64,000 nucleotides of DNA from Chryseobacterium phocaeense (GCF_900169075.1 NZ_LT827015.1:744001-808000), one strand, 5' to 3'. Positions 7,648 through 16,232 are shown, numbered from the stretch's first letter. The notes: generated by a model from the sequence alone, not told the origin. Numbers and translations are program-made.

Positions 7648-8754
7648 ATGAACAGCATCTGGGAACAGGAAACCTTCTACAGAAAAAGGGGTGTCATTAT
7701 AATCGGGGCCGGATTTTCCGGGCTTTGGACAGCTATAGCCATTAAAGAAAAATACCCTGGAAAATCAGTTTTGATTATCGAAAGAAATGCTGTTCCGCTG
7801 GGAGCTTCTACAAGAAATGCCGGTTTTGCCTGTTTTGGAAGTCTTACCGAAGTCATTGCTGATGCTCAGAAAATGGGCTGGGAGAAAACTCTGGAACTGG
7901 TGAAGATGAGGTTTGAAGGTCTTGAAAAGATCAGGAAATATTTCCGAAATAACGAAATAGATTTTGAGCTTACCGGCGGCTATGAAATTCTGAATGATGA
8001 TGAACCTTTACAACAGCTGGATCTCGTTAATGAGAAACTGAAAACAATCACCGGCCTCGATAAAACCTATGTTCTGAATCAGCAAAAGATAGCAGAATTT
8101 GGTCTGGGAAAGTCTGAATTCCTGATAGAAAACCCTTGCGAAGGAAGCCTGCACTCAGGGAAGCTGCTGCAAAAGCTTTTGGAAAAATGCCATGAGCTGA
8201 AAGTAGAGTTTCTTTTCGGAACGGAAGTAGAAAGAATTGATGAAAATACTGACGAAACAGAGATTCATCTTTCCGGAAAGCTTTCTGTGAAAGCGGATAA
8301 AGTTATCTATTGTACGAATGCGTTCAGTTCAAAATTCCTTGAAAAAGAGGAAATTATTCCGGCGCGGGGACAGATCCTTTTGACGGAACCCATCGACGGT
8401 TTAAAGCTCAAAGGAACTTTTCATTACGATGAAGGATTTTACTATTTCAGAAACCTTGGAAACAGGGTTCTTCTGGGTGGTGGACGGAATCAGGACTTTA
8501 CAACCGAAGAAACTACAGCTTTTGAAACCACAGAATTTCTGCAGAATCATTTGGAGAAATTCCTGAAAGAAGTAATTCTTCCCGGTCAGCAAGTAAAAAT
8601 AGCCTTACGATGGTCAGGAATTATGGCTATGGGCTCTGAAAAAACACCTATTGTAAAACAGTTGTCAGAAAGACAGTTCTGTGCTGTACGGCTCTCAGGA
8701 ATGGGAGTAGCGCTGGCTCCAAAGATAGGGGAGATGATGGCGGATATGGTTTGA
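7648..8754 (+). CDS. DadA-type FAD-dependent oxidoreductase
   Basis: A 368-residue flavoprotein of the DAO/DadA family, which oxidises amino acids or other secondary amines. The FAD Rossmann motif GAGFSG is at 20-25 and is followed by the acidic strand end VLIIERNAVPLGAS. The RNAGFACFGSL segment matches the FAD-contacting region of the family. The C-terminal ALRWSGIMAMGSEKTPIV and LSGMGVALAPKIGEMMAD are characteristic. I chose ATG 7648 over a TTG at 7636 because it gives a compact N-terminus before the Rossmann fold. The substrate is unknown; it stands alone with repeat-rich DNA on both sides. Confidence 0.88.
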   Translation: MNSIWEQETFYRKRGVIIIGAGFSGLWTAIAIKEKYPGKSVLIIERNAVPLGASTRNAGFACFGSLTEVIADAQKMGWEKTLELVKMRFEGLEKIRKYFRNNEIDFELTGGYEILNDDEPLQQLDLVNEKLKTITGLDKTYVLNQQKIAEFGLGKSEFLIENPCEGSLHSGKLLQKLLEKCHELKVEFLFGTEVERIDENTDETEIHLSGKLSVKADKVIYCTNAFSSKFLEKEEIIPARGQILLTEPIDGLKLKGTFHYDEGFYYFRNLGNRVLLGGGRNQDFTTEETTAFETTEFLQNHLEKFLKEVILPGQQVKIALRWSGIMAMGSEKTPIVKQLSERQFCAVRLSGMGVALAPKIGEMMADMV

Positions 8755-8778
8755 GAGTTTCAGTGTGAGAGAGTTTGA

Positions 8779-8799
8779 GAGTGGGAGGGTTTTAGGGTG
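8779..8799 (+). repeat. Left arm of an inverted repeat flanking a small gene
   Basis: A 21-nt word beginning GAGTGGGAGGG and ending TTTTAGGGTG, matched at 20 of 21 positions by the complement of 9310-9330. It sits in a purine-rich tract (8757-8810). Confidence 0.7.
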
Positions 8800-8872
8800 T
8801 AAAGAGTTGAAACGTATCTGTGCTTATTTATTAAATTTTCATATTATAATTTTAAGTTAATTAATATAGAAA

Positions 8873-8880
8873 TAGATTTG
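8873..8880 (+). promoter_or_regulatory. -7 promoter element TAGATTTG
   Basis: Perfect TAnnTTTG match 32 nt upstream of the small membrane protein gene at 8913. It supports that gene being expressed on its own. Confidence 0.5.
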
Positions 8881-8912
8881 CGGCATGGATTTGAAAAAAA
8901 TTAGCTCAAACA

Positions 8913-9218
8913 ATGTATAAATACACGAAAATTCTTTCAATACTAACAATTCCTTTAGCAGCTCTGGTAATATTTTTTGCTGGTGGAGGACACGGAACCT
9001 ATTTACCTTTTCTATTTATTTTTCCTTTTGGTTTACTTGGATCTTCTTTTAGTGAAGACGTGTTTTTAGCTTTTTTTGTTATTGGTCTGCTACAACTCCC
9101 TTTATATGGTTTTGTGTTGGATAAATTTACAGTAAAGAAAGGTTTGCCTGTTGTTATTGGAATACATGTTATTTGTATGTTTATTGTTTTTATTTTGAAA
9201 AGAGAAGATTTTTTCTAA
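8913..9218 (+). CDS. Small membrane protein of unknown function
   Basis: A 101-residue hydrophobic protein with about three transmembrane segments (roughly 8-28, 42-68 and 78-96). It has a glycine-rich GGGHGTYLPFLFIFPFGLLG in the first loop and ends KREDFF. I recognise no family. The gene is distinctly AT-rich and uses T-ending codons more than its neighbours. A 20/21-matching inverted repeat flanks it (8779-8799 and 9310-9330). A perfect -7 element precedes it. These signs suggest a late insertion, but no transposase or target duplication is visible. Confidence 0.65.
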   Translation: MYKYTKILSILTIPLAALVIFFAGGGHGTYLPFLFIFPFGLLGSSFSEDVFLAFFVIGLLQLPLYGFVLDKFTVKKGLPVVIGIHVICMFIVFILKREDFF

Positions 9219-9309
9219 TCTTATTTTCTGTGATGAGTAGATTTTTTCAGAAATTAAATTTACCATTGAAAAATTCATAACTAAAGCCTCACTAGCTCCA
9301 AAACTCTCT

Positions 9310-9330
9310 CACCCTAAAACCCTCCGACTC
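9310..9330 (-). repeat. Right arm of the inverted repeat flanking a small gene
   Basis: Complement of the 8779-8799 word with one mismatch. It is part of a C-rich tract (9296-9352) of CTCTAAAACTCTCC-type units, the reverse complement of the GAGAGTTTTAG units seen at 7430 and 8760. Confidence 0.7.
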
Positions 9331-9364
9331 TAAAACTCTCCACTCTCAAACCCGAAAAATTCCG

Positions 9365-9372
9365 TATTTTTG
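9365..9372 (+). promoter_or_regulatory. -7 promoter element TATTTTTG of prfB
   Basis: Perfect TAnnTTTG match; its last G is 16 nt before the GTG start, implying a leader of about ten nucleotides. Confidence 0.55.
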
Positions 9373-9388
9373 CATAAAATAAAATTTC

Positions 9389-10501
9389 GTGATCAACAAC
9401 GACCAGATAAAAGAAGTTCAGACCAGAATCGGTGACTTATATAAATACCTTCAGATTGAAAAAAAGAAGATCGAAATAGCAAATGATGATGAAAAGACAG
9501 CAGCTCCTGAATTTTGGGACAATCCAAAGGAAGCAGAAGTATTTCTGAAGCAGCTTCGTTCCAAAAAAAGATGGGTGGAAGACTATGAAGAGATCAGCAC
9601 CCAGTTTGAAGACCTGCAGGTGCTGGCTGAATTTGCCAAAGAAGACCCTGATTCCGAAAAAGAGCTGGATGAAACATTCCCCCAGCTTGTAGAAAAAATA
9701 GAAGACCTTGAGTTTAAAAATATGCTTTCCAATGAAGGGGACGAGCTTTCTGCTGTTCTTCAGATCACCGCAGGAGCAGGCGGTACGGAAAGTTGTGACT
9801 GGGCTTCAATGCTCATGAGAATGTACACCATGTGGGCTGAAAAGCAAGGGTATAAAATCCGCGAACTTAACTTCCAGGAAGGAGATGTTGCCGGCGTGAA
9901 AACCGTTACTCTTGAGATTGATGGTGAATATGCTTTCGGATACCTGAAAGGAGAAAACGGAGTTCACAGGCTGGTAAGGATTTCTCCTTTTGACAGCAAT
10001 GCAAAACGCCATACAAGTTTTGTTTCGGTGTATGTGTATCCTTTGGTAGATGATACCATTGAAATCAATATTAATCCTGCTGATATTTCATTTGAAACCA
10101 TGAGGTCTTCAGGGGCTGGAGGTCAAAACGTAAACAAGGTTGAAACCGCCGTTCGTCTCCGTCACGCACCAACCGGGATTATCATTGAAAACTCCGAATC
10201 CCGTTCCCAGCTTCAGAATAAGGAAAAAGCCATGCAGCTTCTCCGTTCCAGACTTTATGAAATGGAACTTGAAGCCCGTATGAAGGCAAGAAACGAGATC
10301 GAGGCCAATAAAATGAAAATAGAGTGGGGAAGCCAGATCAGAAACTATGTGATGCACCCGTATAAACTCGTGAAAGATGTGCGTTCAGCCCATGAAACGT
10401 CAGATGTGGATTCTGTGATGAACGGAAATATCACCCCTTTCCTGAAAGCATTCCTGATGGCCGATGGAACTGCGGTTTCAGATGATGACCTTGACTTGTA
10501 A
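9389..10501 (+). CDS. prfB: Peptide chain release factor 2
   Basis: RF2 releases peptides at UGA and UAA codons. The 370 residues match full length. The recognition tripeptide SPF is at 199-201 ([11 protein letters not shown]), and the GGQ motif is at 244-246 in [18 protein letters not shown]. The start is GTG: no earlier in-frame ATG exists and the N-terminus [14 protein letters not shown] fits the family. Many prfB genes carry an in-frame UGA and a +1 frameshift near codon 25. Here the equivalent place ([10 protein letters not shown]) is read straight through with CTT CAG and no UGA, so the autoregulatory frameshift is absent. Confidence 0.96.
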   Translation: MINNDQIKEVQTRIGDLYKYLQIEKKKIEIANDDEKTAAPEFWDNPKEAEVFLKQLRSKKRWVEDYEEISTQFEDLQVLAEFAKEDPDSEKELDETFPQLVEKIEDLEFKNMLSNEGDELSAVLQITAGAGGTESCDWASMLMRMYTMWAEKQGYKIRELNFQEGDVAGVKTVTLEIDGEYAFGYLKGENGVHRLVRISPFDSNAKRHTSFVSVYVYPLVDDTIEININPADISFETMRSSGAGGQNVNKVETAVRLRHAPTGIIIENSESRSQLQNKEKAMQLLRSRLYEMELEARMKARNEIEANKMKIEWGSQIRNYVMHPYKLVKDVRSAHETSDVDSVMNGNITPFLKAFLMADGTAVSDDDLDL

Positions 10502-10542
10502 AATATCATGTCTGTATTTTAGTTAAAAACTTATAATTAATT

Positions 10543-10572
10543 TTTGTTTCAGACTTTTTACGCTTATTTTTG
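10543..10572 (+). promoter_or_regulatory. Promoter of the DedA gene (TTTG-N18-TATTTTTG)
   Basis: TTTG at 10543-10546 and TATTTTTG at 10565-10572, 18 nt apart, match both halves of the Bacteroidetes consensus. The ATG follows 16 nt later. Confidence 0.65.
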
Positions 10573-10588
10573 TTGCTAATCGTTATAT

Positions 10589-11287
10589 ATGGAAGATTTC
10601 AATAGCTGGAGAGATTTACTGAATCCCGAGTTTTATATTAAGATGGGTGGGTTCTGGCTTATTTTATTTATTGTTTTTGCCGAAACAGGTCTTTTTGTAG
10701 GTTTTTTCCTGCCCGGAGATTCATTACTGTTCGTGTCGGGAATTTATGCCGTTGAAATCATCAAAGAGACTATCGGCTCCACAGGGAGCGATTTTCTGGA
10801 TACCACCATTCTTGCTTCCTGCGTAGCGCTTGCCGCCATTATTGGAAATGAGGTAGGATATTATTTCGGAGTGAAGACAGGTCCTGCTTTATATAAAAAG
10901 CAAGATACGATGCTGTTCAAGAAAAAATACCTGTATCAGGCTCATGATTTTTTTGAAAAACATGGTGCATTAGCTATCATTATGGCGAGATTTCTGCCGG
11001 TGGTAAGAACTTTTACACCCATCGTTGCAGGGATTGTAAAAATGGATAAAAAAGAATTCCTTAGAGATAATATCATTGGTGCGGTTCTTTGGTCTTTCAT
11101 CCTGATCTTTGCAGGGCATTATCTTGATAAACTTTTCCAGGAACAGTTTGGAATCAATTTGAAAGAAAAACTTGAACTGATCATTATTATCATTGTACTG
11201 GTAACAACCCTTCCGGTAATCATTAAGTTTGTGTTTGGAAAGAAAGAAGATCTTGCTTCAAAATACGAAGACAGGGATTTTGAATAG
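10589..11287 (+). CDS. DedA family membrane protein
   Basis: A 232-residue polytopic inner membrane protein of the DedA/VTT family. Members act in lipid-carrier recycling and membrane homeostasis. Family motifs are FAETGLFVGFFLPGDSLLFVSG near the N-terminus, GNEVGYYFGVKTGP in the middle, and ARFLPVVRTFTPIVAG with the conserved arginine and proline, followed by NIIGAVLWS. A C-terminal transmembrane helix (LELIIIIIVLVTTLPVIIKFVF) and a short charged tail complete it. It has its own consensus promoter and a terminator. Which DedA subtype or lipid it serves is not readable here. Confidence 0.93.
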   Translation: MEDFNSWRDLLNPEFYIKMGGFWLILFIVFAETGLFVGFFLPGDSLLFVSGIYAVEIIKETIGSTGSDFLDTTILASCVALAAIIGNEVGYYFGVKTGPALYKKQDTMLFKKKYLYQAHDFFEKHGALAIIMARFLPVVRTFTPIVAGIVKMDKKEFLRDNIIGAVLWSFILIFAGHYLDKLFQEQFGINLKEKLELIIIIIVLVTTLPVIIKFVFGKKEDLASKYEDRDFE

Positions 11288-11307
11288 TCATTCGATAAAA
11301 TAGATAT

Positions 11308-11336
11308 AAAGGTTGCTTACGAGCAGCCTTTTTTAT
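11308..11336 (+). terminator. Terminator after the DedA gene
   Basis: Stem AGGTTGC (11310-11316) with GCAGCCT (11323-11329), including one G-T pair, then TTTTTTATTTT. Confidence 0.8.
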
Positions 11337-11337
11337 T

Positions 11338-11518
11338 TTAATCCGGATTATTCGGGAGAATGTAGTCAGAAAGCTTGAATTTTACAACCGGGAATTCACA
11401 ATTGGCCTGTGCAGCAGAAACTGACCAGTCACACTTAAATTTATCAAAATTAAATTCAAATGTCTGATATGAACGTCCGCCGGTAACTTCCGGCCTCCTT
11501 CTTAAGATCTTCCAGCCC
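11338..11518 (-). pseudogene. Possible coding remnant downstream of the alpha/beta hydrolase
   Basis: On the minus strand a frame stays open from inside the hydrolase 3' end to a TAA at 11338-11340. It encodes a protein-like string with RGWKILRRRPEVTGGRSYQ, FEFNFDKFKCDWSVS and a C-terminal SDYILPNNPD. It has no ATG, GTG or TTG start and is in a different frame from the hydrolase. It could be the tail of a decayed gene or a chance open frame; I recognise no family. Confidence 0.25.
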
Positions 11519-12388
11519 CTAATTTCTGATCCACTGAAGGATATTGGGATAAATAATGCTGTCCCGTTTTATCTTACTGAAAAACCTCGGAACATGGCCT
11601 GTTCTTTTCATAAAAATAAGTTTATGAGGTACATTTAGCCTGGTGAGTGCAGAATCCATGGCAAGACCCTGATGTTGGTTCACCAGAAAGTCATTGTTTC
11701 CCTGAAACAGTAAGGTTGGAACATTGGAAATGTTGGCGATAGGACTGGCTTCTTTAAAAGCTTCTGATATGTTTTTGCGGTCAAATTTTATTCCCACCAC
11801 CTTCTGGAAAGTCGGTGAAGTGTATTTTGAATAAAACGAATTCAGATACTCCGGGCTGTAGAAATCGGTCGGACCGCTCATGGAAATAATTTTCCTGATC
11901 TGTTCAGGATGTCTGTAGCCGTAAAGCAGGGCCAGGTGGCCGCCTGCACTTTCCCCAAGAAGAATATAATTATCCTGCTGTAATTCGGCTTTTTCAGCTA
12001 AAGAATTGAATTTTTCAATGGCTGCACCTATATCTTCCAGCTGCTGCTTGTAAGTAATATTGTTCCGTTTGGAAACCAGCCTGTAGTTCATGTTAATGCT
12101 CGGAATATTATGTTCGAAAAGCATTTTCTGAACCTGGATCATATGTTCTTTCTTCCCCAGCGTCCAGGCGCCGCCATGCACGATCAGGACTACAGGAGCA
12201 TTTTCAGCATAATCCAAAGGCAGGAAAACATCCATTTTCTGTCTTTTATGCTCGCCGTACTTCAAATTGTAAATTTTCTGCTGGCCACCTGTTCCAACCC
12301 AAACCCTGAACTTTGTATTGCAGGACTGCAGCAGGAAACTGAGGCATCCTACAATGAAAAAATGGTATCTGAGGACAAGCTTTTTCAT
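11519..12388 (-). CDS. Secreted alpha/beta hydrolase (esterase-like), probable lipoprotein
   Basis: A 289-residue hydrolase. The N-terminal signal ends LSFLLQSC, a usable lipobox with Cys23, so it is probably anchored in the envelope. The oxyanion motif is HGGAW (71-75) and the nucleophile elbow is GESAGG with Ser147. Likely acid and base are Asp233 (GNNDFLV) and His265 (TGHVPRF). HGG plus GxSxGG places it among hormone-sensitive-lipase/BD-FAE-type carboxylesterases. The substrate is unknown; small esters or acylated sugars are possible. A serine hydrolase gene on the same strand ends 99 bp upstream. Confidence 0.85.
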   Translation of the reverse strand: MKKLVLRYHFFIVGCLSFLLQSCNTKFRVWVGTGGQQKIYNLKYGEHKRQKMDVFLPLDYAENAPVVLIVHGGAWTLGKKEHMIQVQKMLFEHNIPSINMNYRLVSKRNNITYKQQLEDIGAAIEKFNSLAEKAELQQDNYILLGESAGGHLALLYGYRHPEQIRKIISMSGPTDFYSPEYLNSFYSKYTSPTFQKVVGIKFDRKNISEAFKEASPIANISNVPTLLFQGNNDFLVNQHQGLAMDSALTRLNVPHKLIFMKRTGHVPRFFSKIKRDSIIYPNILQWIRN

Positions 12389-12445
12389 ATCTTAAAATTA
12401 CTGAAAAAATAGTTCAGGAAAGAAAATCAAGTTATGATTTTTAAA

Positions 12446-12478
12446 GGGTAAAAGTGATTTGTTATTTAGATTTTACCC
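12446..12478 (-). terminator. Weak terminator-like inverted repeat
   Basis: GGGTAAAA (12446-12453) and TTTTACCC (12471-12478) can pair with a 17-nt loop just past the serine hydrolase stop. The following T run on the minus strand is short. Confidence 0.35.
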
Positions 12479-12486
12479 GGAAAATT

Positions 12487-13875
12487 TTAAAATTTTTCTG
12501 CAGTCTTGCTGGCAAGTCCGTTTTTCACCTGGATCAGATCTTTACCATCCTCATGGGAAAATGTGATGTCATAATCATCATCAAAAACAAAAAAAGAATT
12601 CTCTTTTTCCGGCAGTATTCGCAGGACAGGACCTTTGTTGTCCTGAAAAAACAGTTTTCCGTTTTCAAAAGTGACATGAATGATATCCTCCCCGGAAATC
12701 TTATAATTTCCCACGTACTTTTTAAGCGTTATGTTGTCAAGGGTTATCTCTTTTTTGGGTTTGGGAAGCGTATAGGTTTTGCCTAAAAGAGCTCCCAAAA
12801 TAGTATTACCGGCTTTTTCCAGTTTTTTACTCGTGATATTGTTAAGCAAAATAATGCAGATGTCATCTTCCGGAAACATTGCCATATAGCTGGTAGCCCC
12901 CTCAATATTTCCCCCGTGATTGATCACCTTCTTTCCGTAAAGATCATCAATAAACCAGCCGTAGCCATAGCCGCTTAGAAATGGCGTAGTCGCTTTTTTG
13001 AAAGATTCTTTAGAAACAATTTTATAATCCCTCAGCCCTTCATAATATTTGTACAGGTCTTCTGCTGTACTGTAGATCTGTCCTGCAGCACCAGTCAATT
13101 CAGGGTTCCATATTATTGCTTTCTTATGCTTTGTTTTTGAAAGAAAGGCATAGGGAACCGCTTTATCCGGGCTTTTGAGTGCAGAATAATCAAAACCGGT
13201 ATGGCTCATTTTCAACGGGTCTAAAATGATTTTTCTTACTGCATTTTCATAAGAGAGCCCTGAAGCTTTTTCAATAATAATTCCCAGAAGAATATATCCG
13301 GAATTGGTATAGGAAAACTTTGTTCCGGGTTCAAAATCCAGAGGTTCATCTTTGAAGAAAGAGATTAGTTTAGCCTGGCTGACACTTTCTGTGGTATGGA
13401 TCAGACGAAAATATTCTTTATTTCGCAAGGGTTCATAAATGCCTGAGGTGTGTGTAAGCAAATGCTCAACAGTAATTTCATTTCCTCTCGTATAATCCGG
13501 AATAAATTTAGAAACAGGATCTTTAACCGACAGCTTTCCTTCTTCGCTGAGCTTTACAATAGTTAATGCTGTAAAAGATTTGGTTAAAGAAGCAATCTGG
13601 TAAACGCTGTTGTTGTGATTCGGAATTTTCTTTTCTGCATTTTGCCAGCCGTAAGACTTTTCAAATATGGTTTTATGCTGTTCGTGAATCAATGCGGTTC
13701 CACTGAACCTATTAATATCCACATAAGCTTTGATAATACTGTCTATCTTCTGTTTTTTTCTTTCCTGCTTTTCTTTATTGTTATCTGTTTCCTTTTGAGC
13801 TTTGAATGGAGAACAGAACGTAGTGAATATAAAAGTGATACATCCCAAAAGAATTGTGTAGTGTTTATAATGCAT
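12487..13875 (-). CDS. Secreted serine hydrolase, beta-lactamase class C / penicillin-binding family
   Basis: A 462-residue exported protein with a signal peptide at about 1-27. The class C beta-lactamase fold motifs are SLTK (96-99, nucleophile Ser96 and Lys99), YTN (189-191) and an HGG motif in VINHGGNIEG in place of KTG. A C-terminal domain of about 100 residues (after IKNNITSKKLEK-type helix) is beta-rich and resembles the accessory domain of Bacteroidetes serine hydrolases. Such proteins are more often esterases or D-peptidases than antibiotic-resistance enzymes, so no resistance claim is made. It is followed by the alpha/beta hydrolase on the same strand. Confidence 0.87.
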   Translation of the reverse strand: MHYKHYTILLGCITFIFTTFCSPFKAQKETDNNKEKQERKKQKIDSIIKAYVDINRFSGTALIHEQHKTIFEKSYGWQNAEKKIPNHNNSVYQIASLTKSFTALTIVKLSEEGKLSVKDPVSKFIPDYTRGNEITVEHLLTHTSGIYEPLRNKEYFRLIHTTESVSQAKLISFFKDEPLDFEPGTKFSYTNSGYILLGIIIEKASGLSYENAVRKIILDPLKMSHTGFDYSALKSPDKAVPYAFLSKTKHKKAIIWNPELTGAAGQIYSTAEDLYKYYEGLRDYKIVSKESFKKATTPFLSGYGYGWFIDDLYGKKVINHGGNIEGATSYMAMFPEDDICIILLNNITSKKLEKAGNTILGALLGKTYTLPKPKKEITLDNITLKKYVGNYKISGEDIIHVTFENGKLFFQDNKGPVLRILPEKENSFFVFDDDYDITFSHEDGKDLIQVKNGLASKTAEKF

Positions 13876-13994
13876 GGTCTTGTTTTTTGAAAAGCAGGGT
13901 AAAAATAAGCAGAGTTTTGTTTAAATAAACACTTCGTTATCAGAAAATATCTAAAATTAATATCCGGAAACAAATAAAAATAGATTTTAATAAT

Positions 13995-14002
13995 TATTTT
14001 TG
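13995..14002 (+). promoter_or_regulatory. -7 promoter element TATTTTTG of the DUF808 gene
   Basis: Perfect TAnnTTTG match 37 nt upstream of the ATG at 14040. Confidence 0.45.
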
Positions 14003-14039
14003 CTTCCACTTAACATACATTAAAAAAACATTAAAAAAT

Positions 14040-14939
14040 ATGGCATCTGGTTTTTTTGCAATTTTAGATGATATTGCAGCGCTGATGGACGATGTGGCGG
14101 TTACAAGTAAAATAGCAACACAAAGAACGGCGGGGATTCTGGGCGATGACCTGGCTGTGAATGCAGAGAAAGCTACAGGTTTTCTTTCTTCAAGGGAAAT
14201 TCCGGTTTTATGGGCTATTACAAAAGGTTCGTTTATCAATAAGCTCATTATCCTTCCTGTTGTATTTTTTCTCAACTGGCTTTACCCCCCGGCAATTAAT
14301 TATGTGCTGATTTTAGGAGGATTGTATCTTGCTTTTGAAGGGGTTGAAAAAATCATAGAATTTCTTTTTCACCGGGATAAGAAAGGGCATGAAGTAGTAG
14401 AAGAAATTATAGAAGACGAAAAAAGTGATGAAGAAATAGAAAAAGCAAAGATCAAATCAGCCATTACCACAGATTTTATATTATCTGTTGAGATTGTTAT
14501 CATCGCGTTGGGAACAGTTCTGGAAGAAAGCCACCCTTTCATTACCCAGATTCTGGTAACAAGTCTGGTTGCTTTTATCGCTACGGTAGGAGTTTACGGA
14601 ATTGTTGCTTTGATCGTAAGGATGGATGATGCAGGATTTAAATTAATCAAAAAGAGTAATGATAAAGGTTTCTTTGGAAAGCTTGGGCATTTTTTAGTGA
14701 AAGCTTTACCTGTTGTGATTAAAGCTCTGGGCGTTATCGGGACGATTGCATTGATTATGGTAGCAGGAGGTATTTTTGCCCATAGAATTGAGTTTTTTCA
14801 CCATATTCTGCCTTCCTGGTCTTCCAATGAGTTGCTTACTATTTTAAAAGAGATTATTCTGGGACTTATAGGCGGTTTATTTGCTGTAGCACTTTTTACA
14901 ATGGGAAAAGGTGTTGTTTCTTTAGTAAAGAAAAAATAA
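14040..14939 (+). CDS. DUF808 family membrane protein (YedI-like)
   Basis: A 299-residue inner membrane protein of the DUF808/YedI family, whose function is not established. The N-terminal signature ASGFFAILDDIAALMDDVA, then TSKIATQRTAGILGDDLAVNA and an AEKATGFLSSREIPVLWAI segment are diagnostic. Several transmembrane segments follow (for example LIILPVVFFLNWLYPPAINY and FILSVEIVIIALGTVLEES). An acidic loop (EEIIEDEKSDEEIEKAK) lies between them. It is monocistronic and closed by a strong hairpin shared with the converging dnaJ. Confidence 0.92.
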   Translation: MASGFFAILDDIAALMDDVAVTSKIATQRTAGILGDDLAVNAEKATGFLSSREIPVLWAITKGSFINKLIILPVVFFLNWLYPPAINYVLILGGLYLAFEGVEKIIEFLFHRDKKGHEVVEEIIEDEKSDEEIEKAKIKSAITTDFILSVEIVIIALGTVLEESHPFITQILVTSLVAFIATVGVYGIVALIVRMDDAGFKLIKKSNDKGFFGKLGHFLVKALPVVIKALGVIGTIALIMVAGGIFAHRIEFFHHILPSWSSNELLTILKEIILGLIGGLFAVALFTMGKGVVSLVKKK

Positions 14940-14954
14940 GGAACTTATAATATA

Positions 14955-15001
14955 AAAAATGTTTCGGCGCGGCTTCGTAGAAGCCGCGCCGAAACATTTT
15001 T
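14955..15001. terminator. Strong bidirectional terminator between DUF808 and dnaJ
   Basis: A perfect stem of about 20 bp (14956-14975 with 14981-15000) around a 5-nt loop, GC-rich in the middle and flanked by A and T runs, so it can work on both strands. Confidence 0.92.
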
Positions 15002-15006
15002 AGATC

Positions 15007-15040
15007 AAAAAAAAAGAGACTCATAAAAGTCTCTTTTAAA
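15007..15040 (-). terminator. Terminator after dnaJ
   Basis: AAAAGAGAC (15012-15020) and GTCTCTTTT (15029-15037) pair around an 8-nt loop. On the minus strand the hairpin ends in a run of T just beyond the dnaJ stop. Confidence 0.85.
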
Positions 15041-15044
15041 TATT

Positions 15045-16163
15045 TTAGTTGAATAAATCTTTCACTTTGTCAAAAAAAGTTTTTTCCTTTCCGGAAGGTT
15101 CTGCAACCATTTCTCCGCTTGACATCTGCTTTTCAAAGAAATCTTTCTGGTCTTTCGTAAGCTTCTGAGGCGTCCATACATTAATATGAATGAACATATC
15201 TCCTTTGCCATAGCTGTCGATGCTTGGAAGCCCTTTTCCGGCTAATCTGAGGATCTTTCCGGACTGAGTTCCCGGGTCAACGGTAATTTTCACTTTACCA
15301 CCTACCGTTGGAACTTCTTTTTTCGTTCCCAGCGCTGCTTCAGCAAAAGAAACATAGAGTTCCTGGTGAAGATTATCGCCCTCTCTCTTAATCGTTTTAT
15401 CTATTTCCTCTTCAATGATCACCAAAAGATCTCCCGGAACTCCGCCAAATGGTGCATCATTTCCTTTTCCTCTTACGTTAAGCTGGATACCGTCTCTTGC
15501 TCCCGCCGGAATATTGATAGAGATTTCTTCTTCATCTTTAATCAGCCCCTGTGCATTGGCTCCTGCAGGAATTTTATCGGCTACTTTCCCGATTCCCTGG
15601 CAGGTACCGCAGGTAGTCTGCGTCTGCATCTGCCCGAACATGGTGTTCATCACTTTAAGCTGAACTCCGGAACCGTTACAGGTAGGACAGGTTTTTGAAG
15701 TGGCACCTTCTGCCGTCTTCATTTTTTTTACTTTGATGGTTTTCTGGGTACCGTTCACCATTTCTTCAAGGTTCAGCTTAATTCTGATCCTTAAATTGGA
15801 ACCTTTCACCTGCTGGCGTCCACCGCCACCACCGCCAAAGCCACCGAAGCCTCCACCGAAAATATCTCCAAACTGGCTGAAAATATCTTCCATGTTCATA
15901 CCTCCGCCGAAGCCTCCGCCTCCGAAGCCTCCGTTACCGCCCATTCCGGCATGCCCGAACTGGTCGTATCTCGCACGCTTCTGGTCGTCGCTCAGTACTT
16001 CATAAGCCTCCGCAGCTTCCTTGAATTTTTCCTCAGCCTCTTTATCTCCCGGATTTTTATCAGGGTGATATTTGATGGCCATTTTTCGGTATGCTTTTTT
16101 TATTTCGTCGGCCGATGCAGATTTACTGATCTCAAGAACCTCGTAATAATCTCTTTTTGACAT
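15045..16163 (-). CDS. dnaJ: Chaperone DnaJ with a reduced zinc-finger domain
   Basis: A 372-residue Hsp40 co-chaperone that stimulates DnaK. The J domain is at 1-70 with HPD in [11 protein letters not shown]-rich linker (about 73-117) follows. The cysteine-rich region has only two CxxCxGxG motifs, CPTCNGSG and CGTCQGIG, instead of four. By spacing these correspond to motifs 2 and 3 (zinc centre II). Motifs 1 and 4 (centre I) are replaced by [12 protein letters not shown] and [10 protein letters not shown]. The C-terminal substrate-binding domains are complete. It lies 69 bp downstream of grpE on the same strand, so the two form a chaperone operon without dnaK. Confidence 0.96.
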   Translation of the reverse strand: MSKRDYYEVLEISKSASADEIKKAYRKMAIKYHPDKNPGDKEAEEKFKEAAEAYEVLSDDQKRARYDQFGHAGMGGNGGFGGGGFGGGMNMEDIFSQFGDIFGGGFGGFGGGGGGRQQVKGSNLRIRIKLNLEEMVNGTQKTIKVKKMKTAEGATSKTCPTCNGSGVQLKVMNTMFGQMQTQTTCGTCQGIGKVADKIPAGANAQGLIKDEEEISINIPAGARDGIQLNVRGKGNDAPFGGVPGDLLVIIEEEIDKTIKREGDNLHQELYVSFAEAALGTKKEVPTVGGKVKITVDPGTQSGKILRLAGKGLPSIDSYGKGDMFIHINVWTPQKLTKDQKDFFEKQMSSGEMVAEPSGKEKTFFDKVKDLFN

Positions 16164-16232
16164 AATTATATGAGTAATTAGTAATGGGTAATCAGTAATA
16201 TTGCTTATTACCGATTACTTATTGCTTATATT
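16164..16232. repeat. AGTAATGGGTAAT-type low-complexity spacer between grpE and dnaJ
   Basis: The gap contains AGTAATTAGTAATGGGTAATCAGTAAT followed by an inverted version (TTATTACCGATTACTTATTGCTTA). Related words occur at 52031-52060. It can fold into a hairpin that might lower dnaJ expression relative to grpE. Confidence 0.55.

Noticed and set aside
12454..12786. 110-codon plus-strand frame
   Set aside because: It lies antisense to the C-terminal domain of the serine hydrolase and has no independent support.
12487..13875. Antibiotic-resistance beta-lactamase
   Set aside because: The SxxK, YxN and HGG motifs fit the broad serine-hydrolase family; nothing in the sequence shows beta-lactam hydrolysis.
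15700..16005. Proline-rich plus-strand frame opposite dnaJ
   Set aside because: The Pro runs are the complement of the Gly-rich linker codons of dnaJ.
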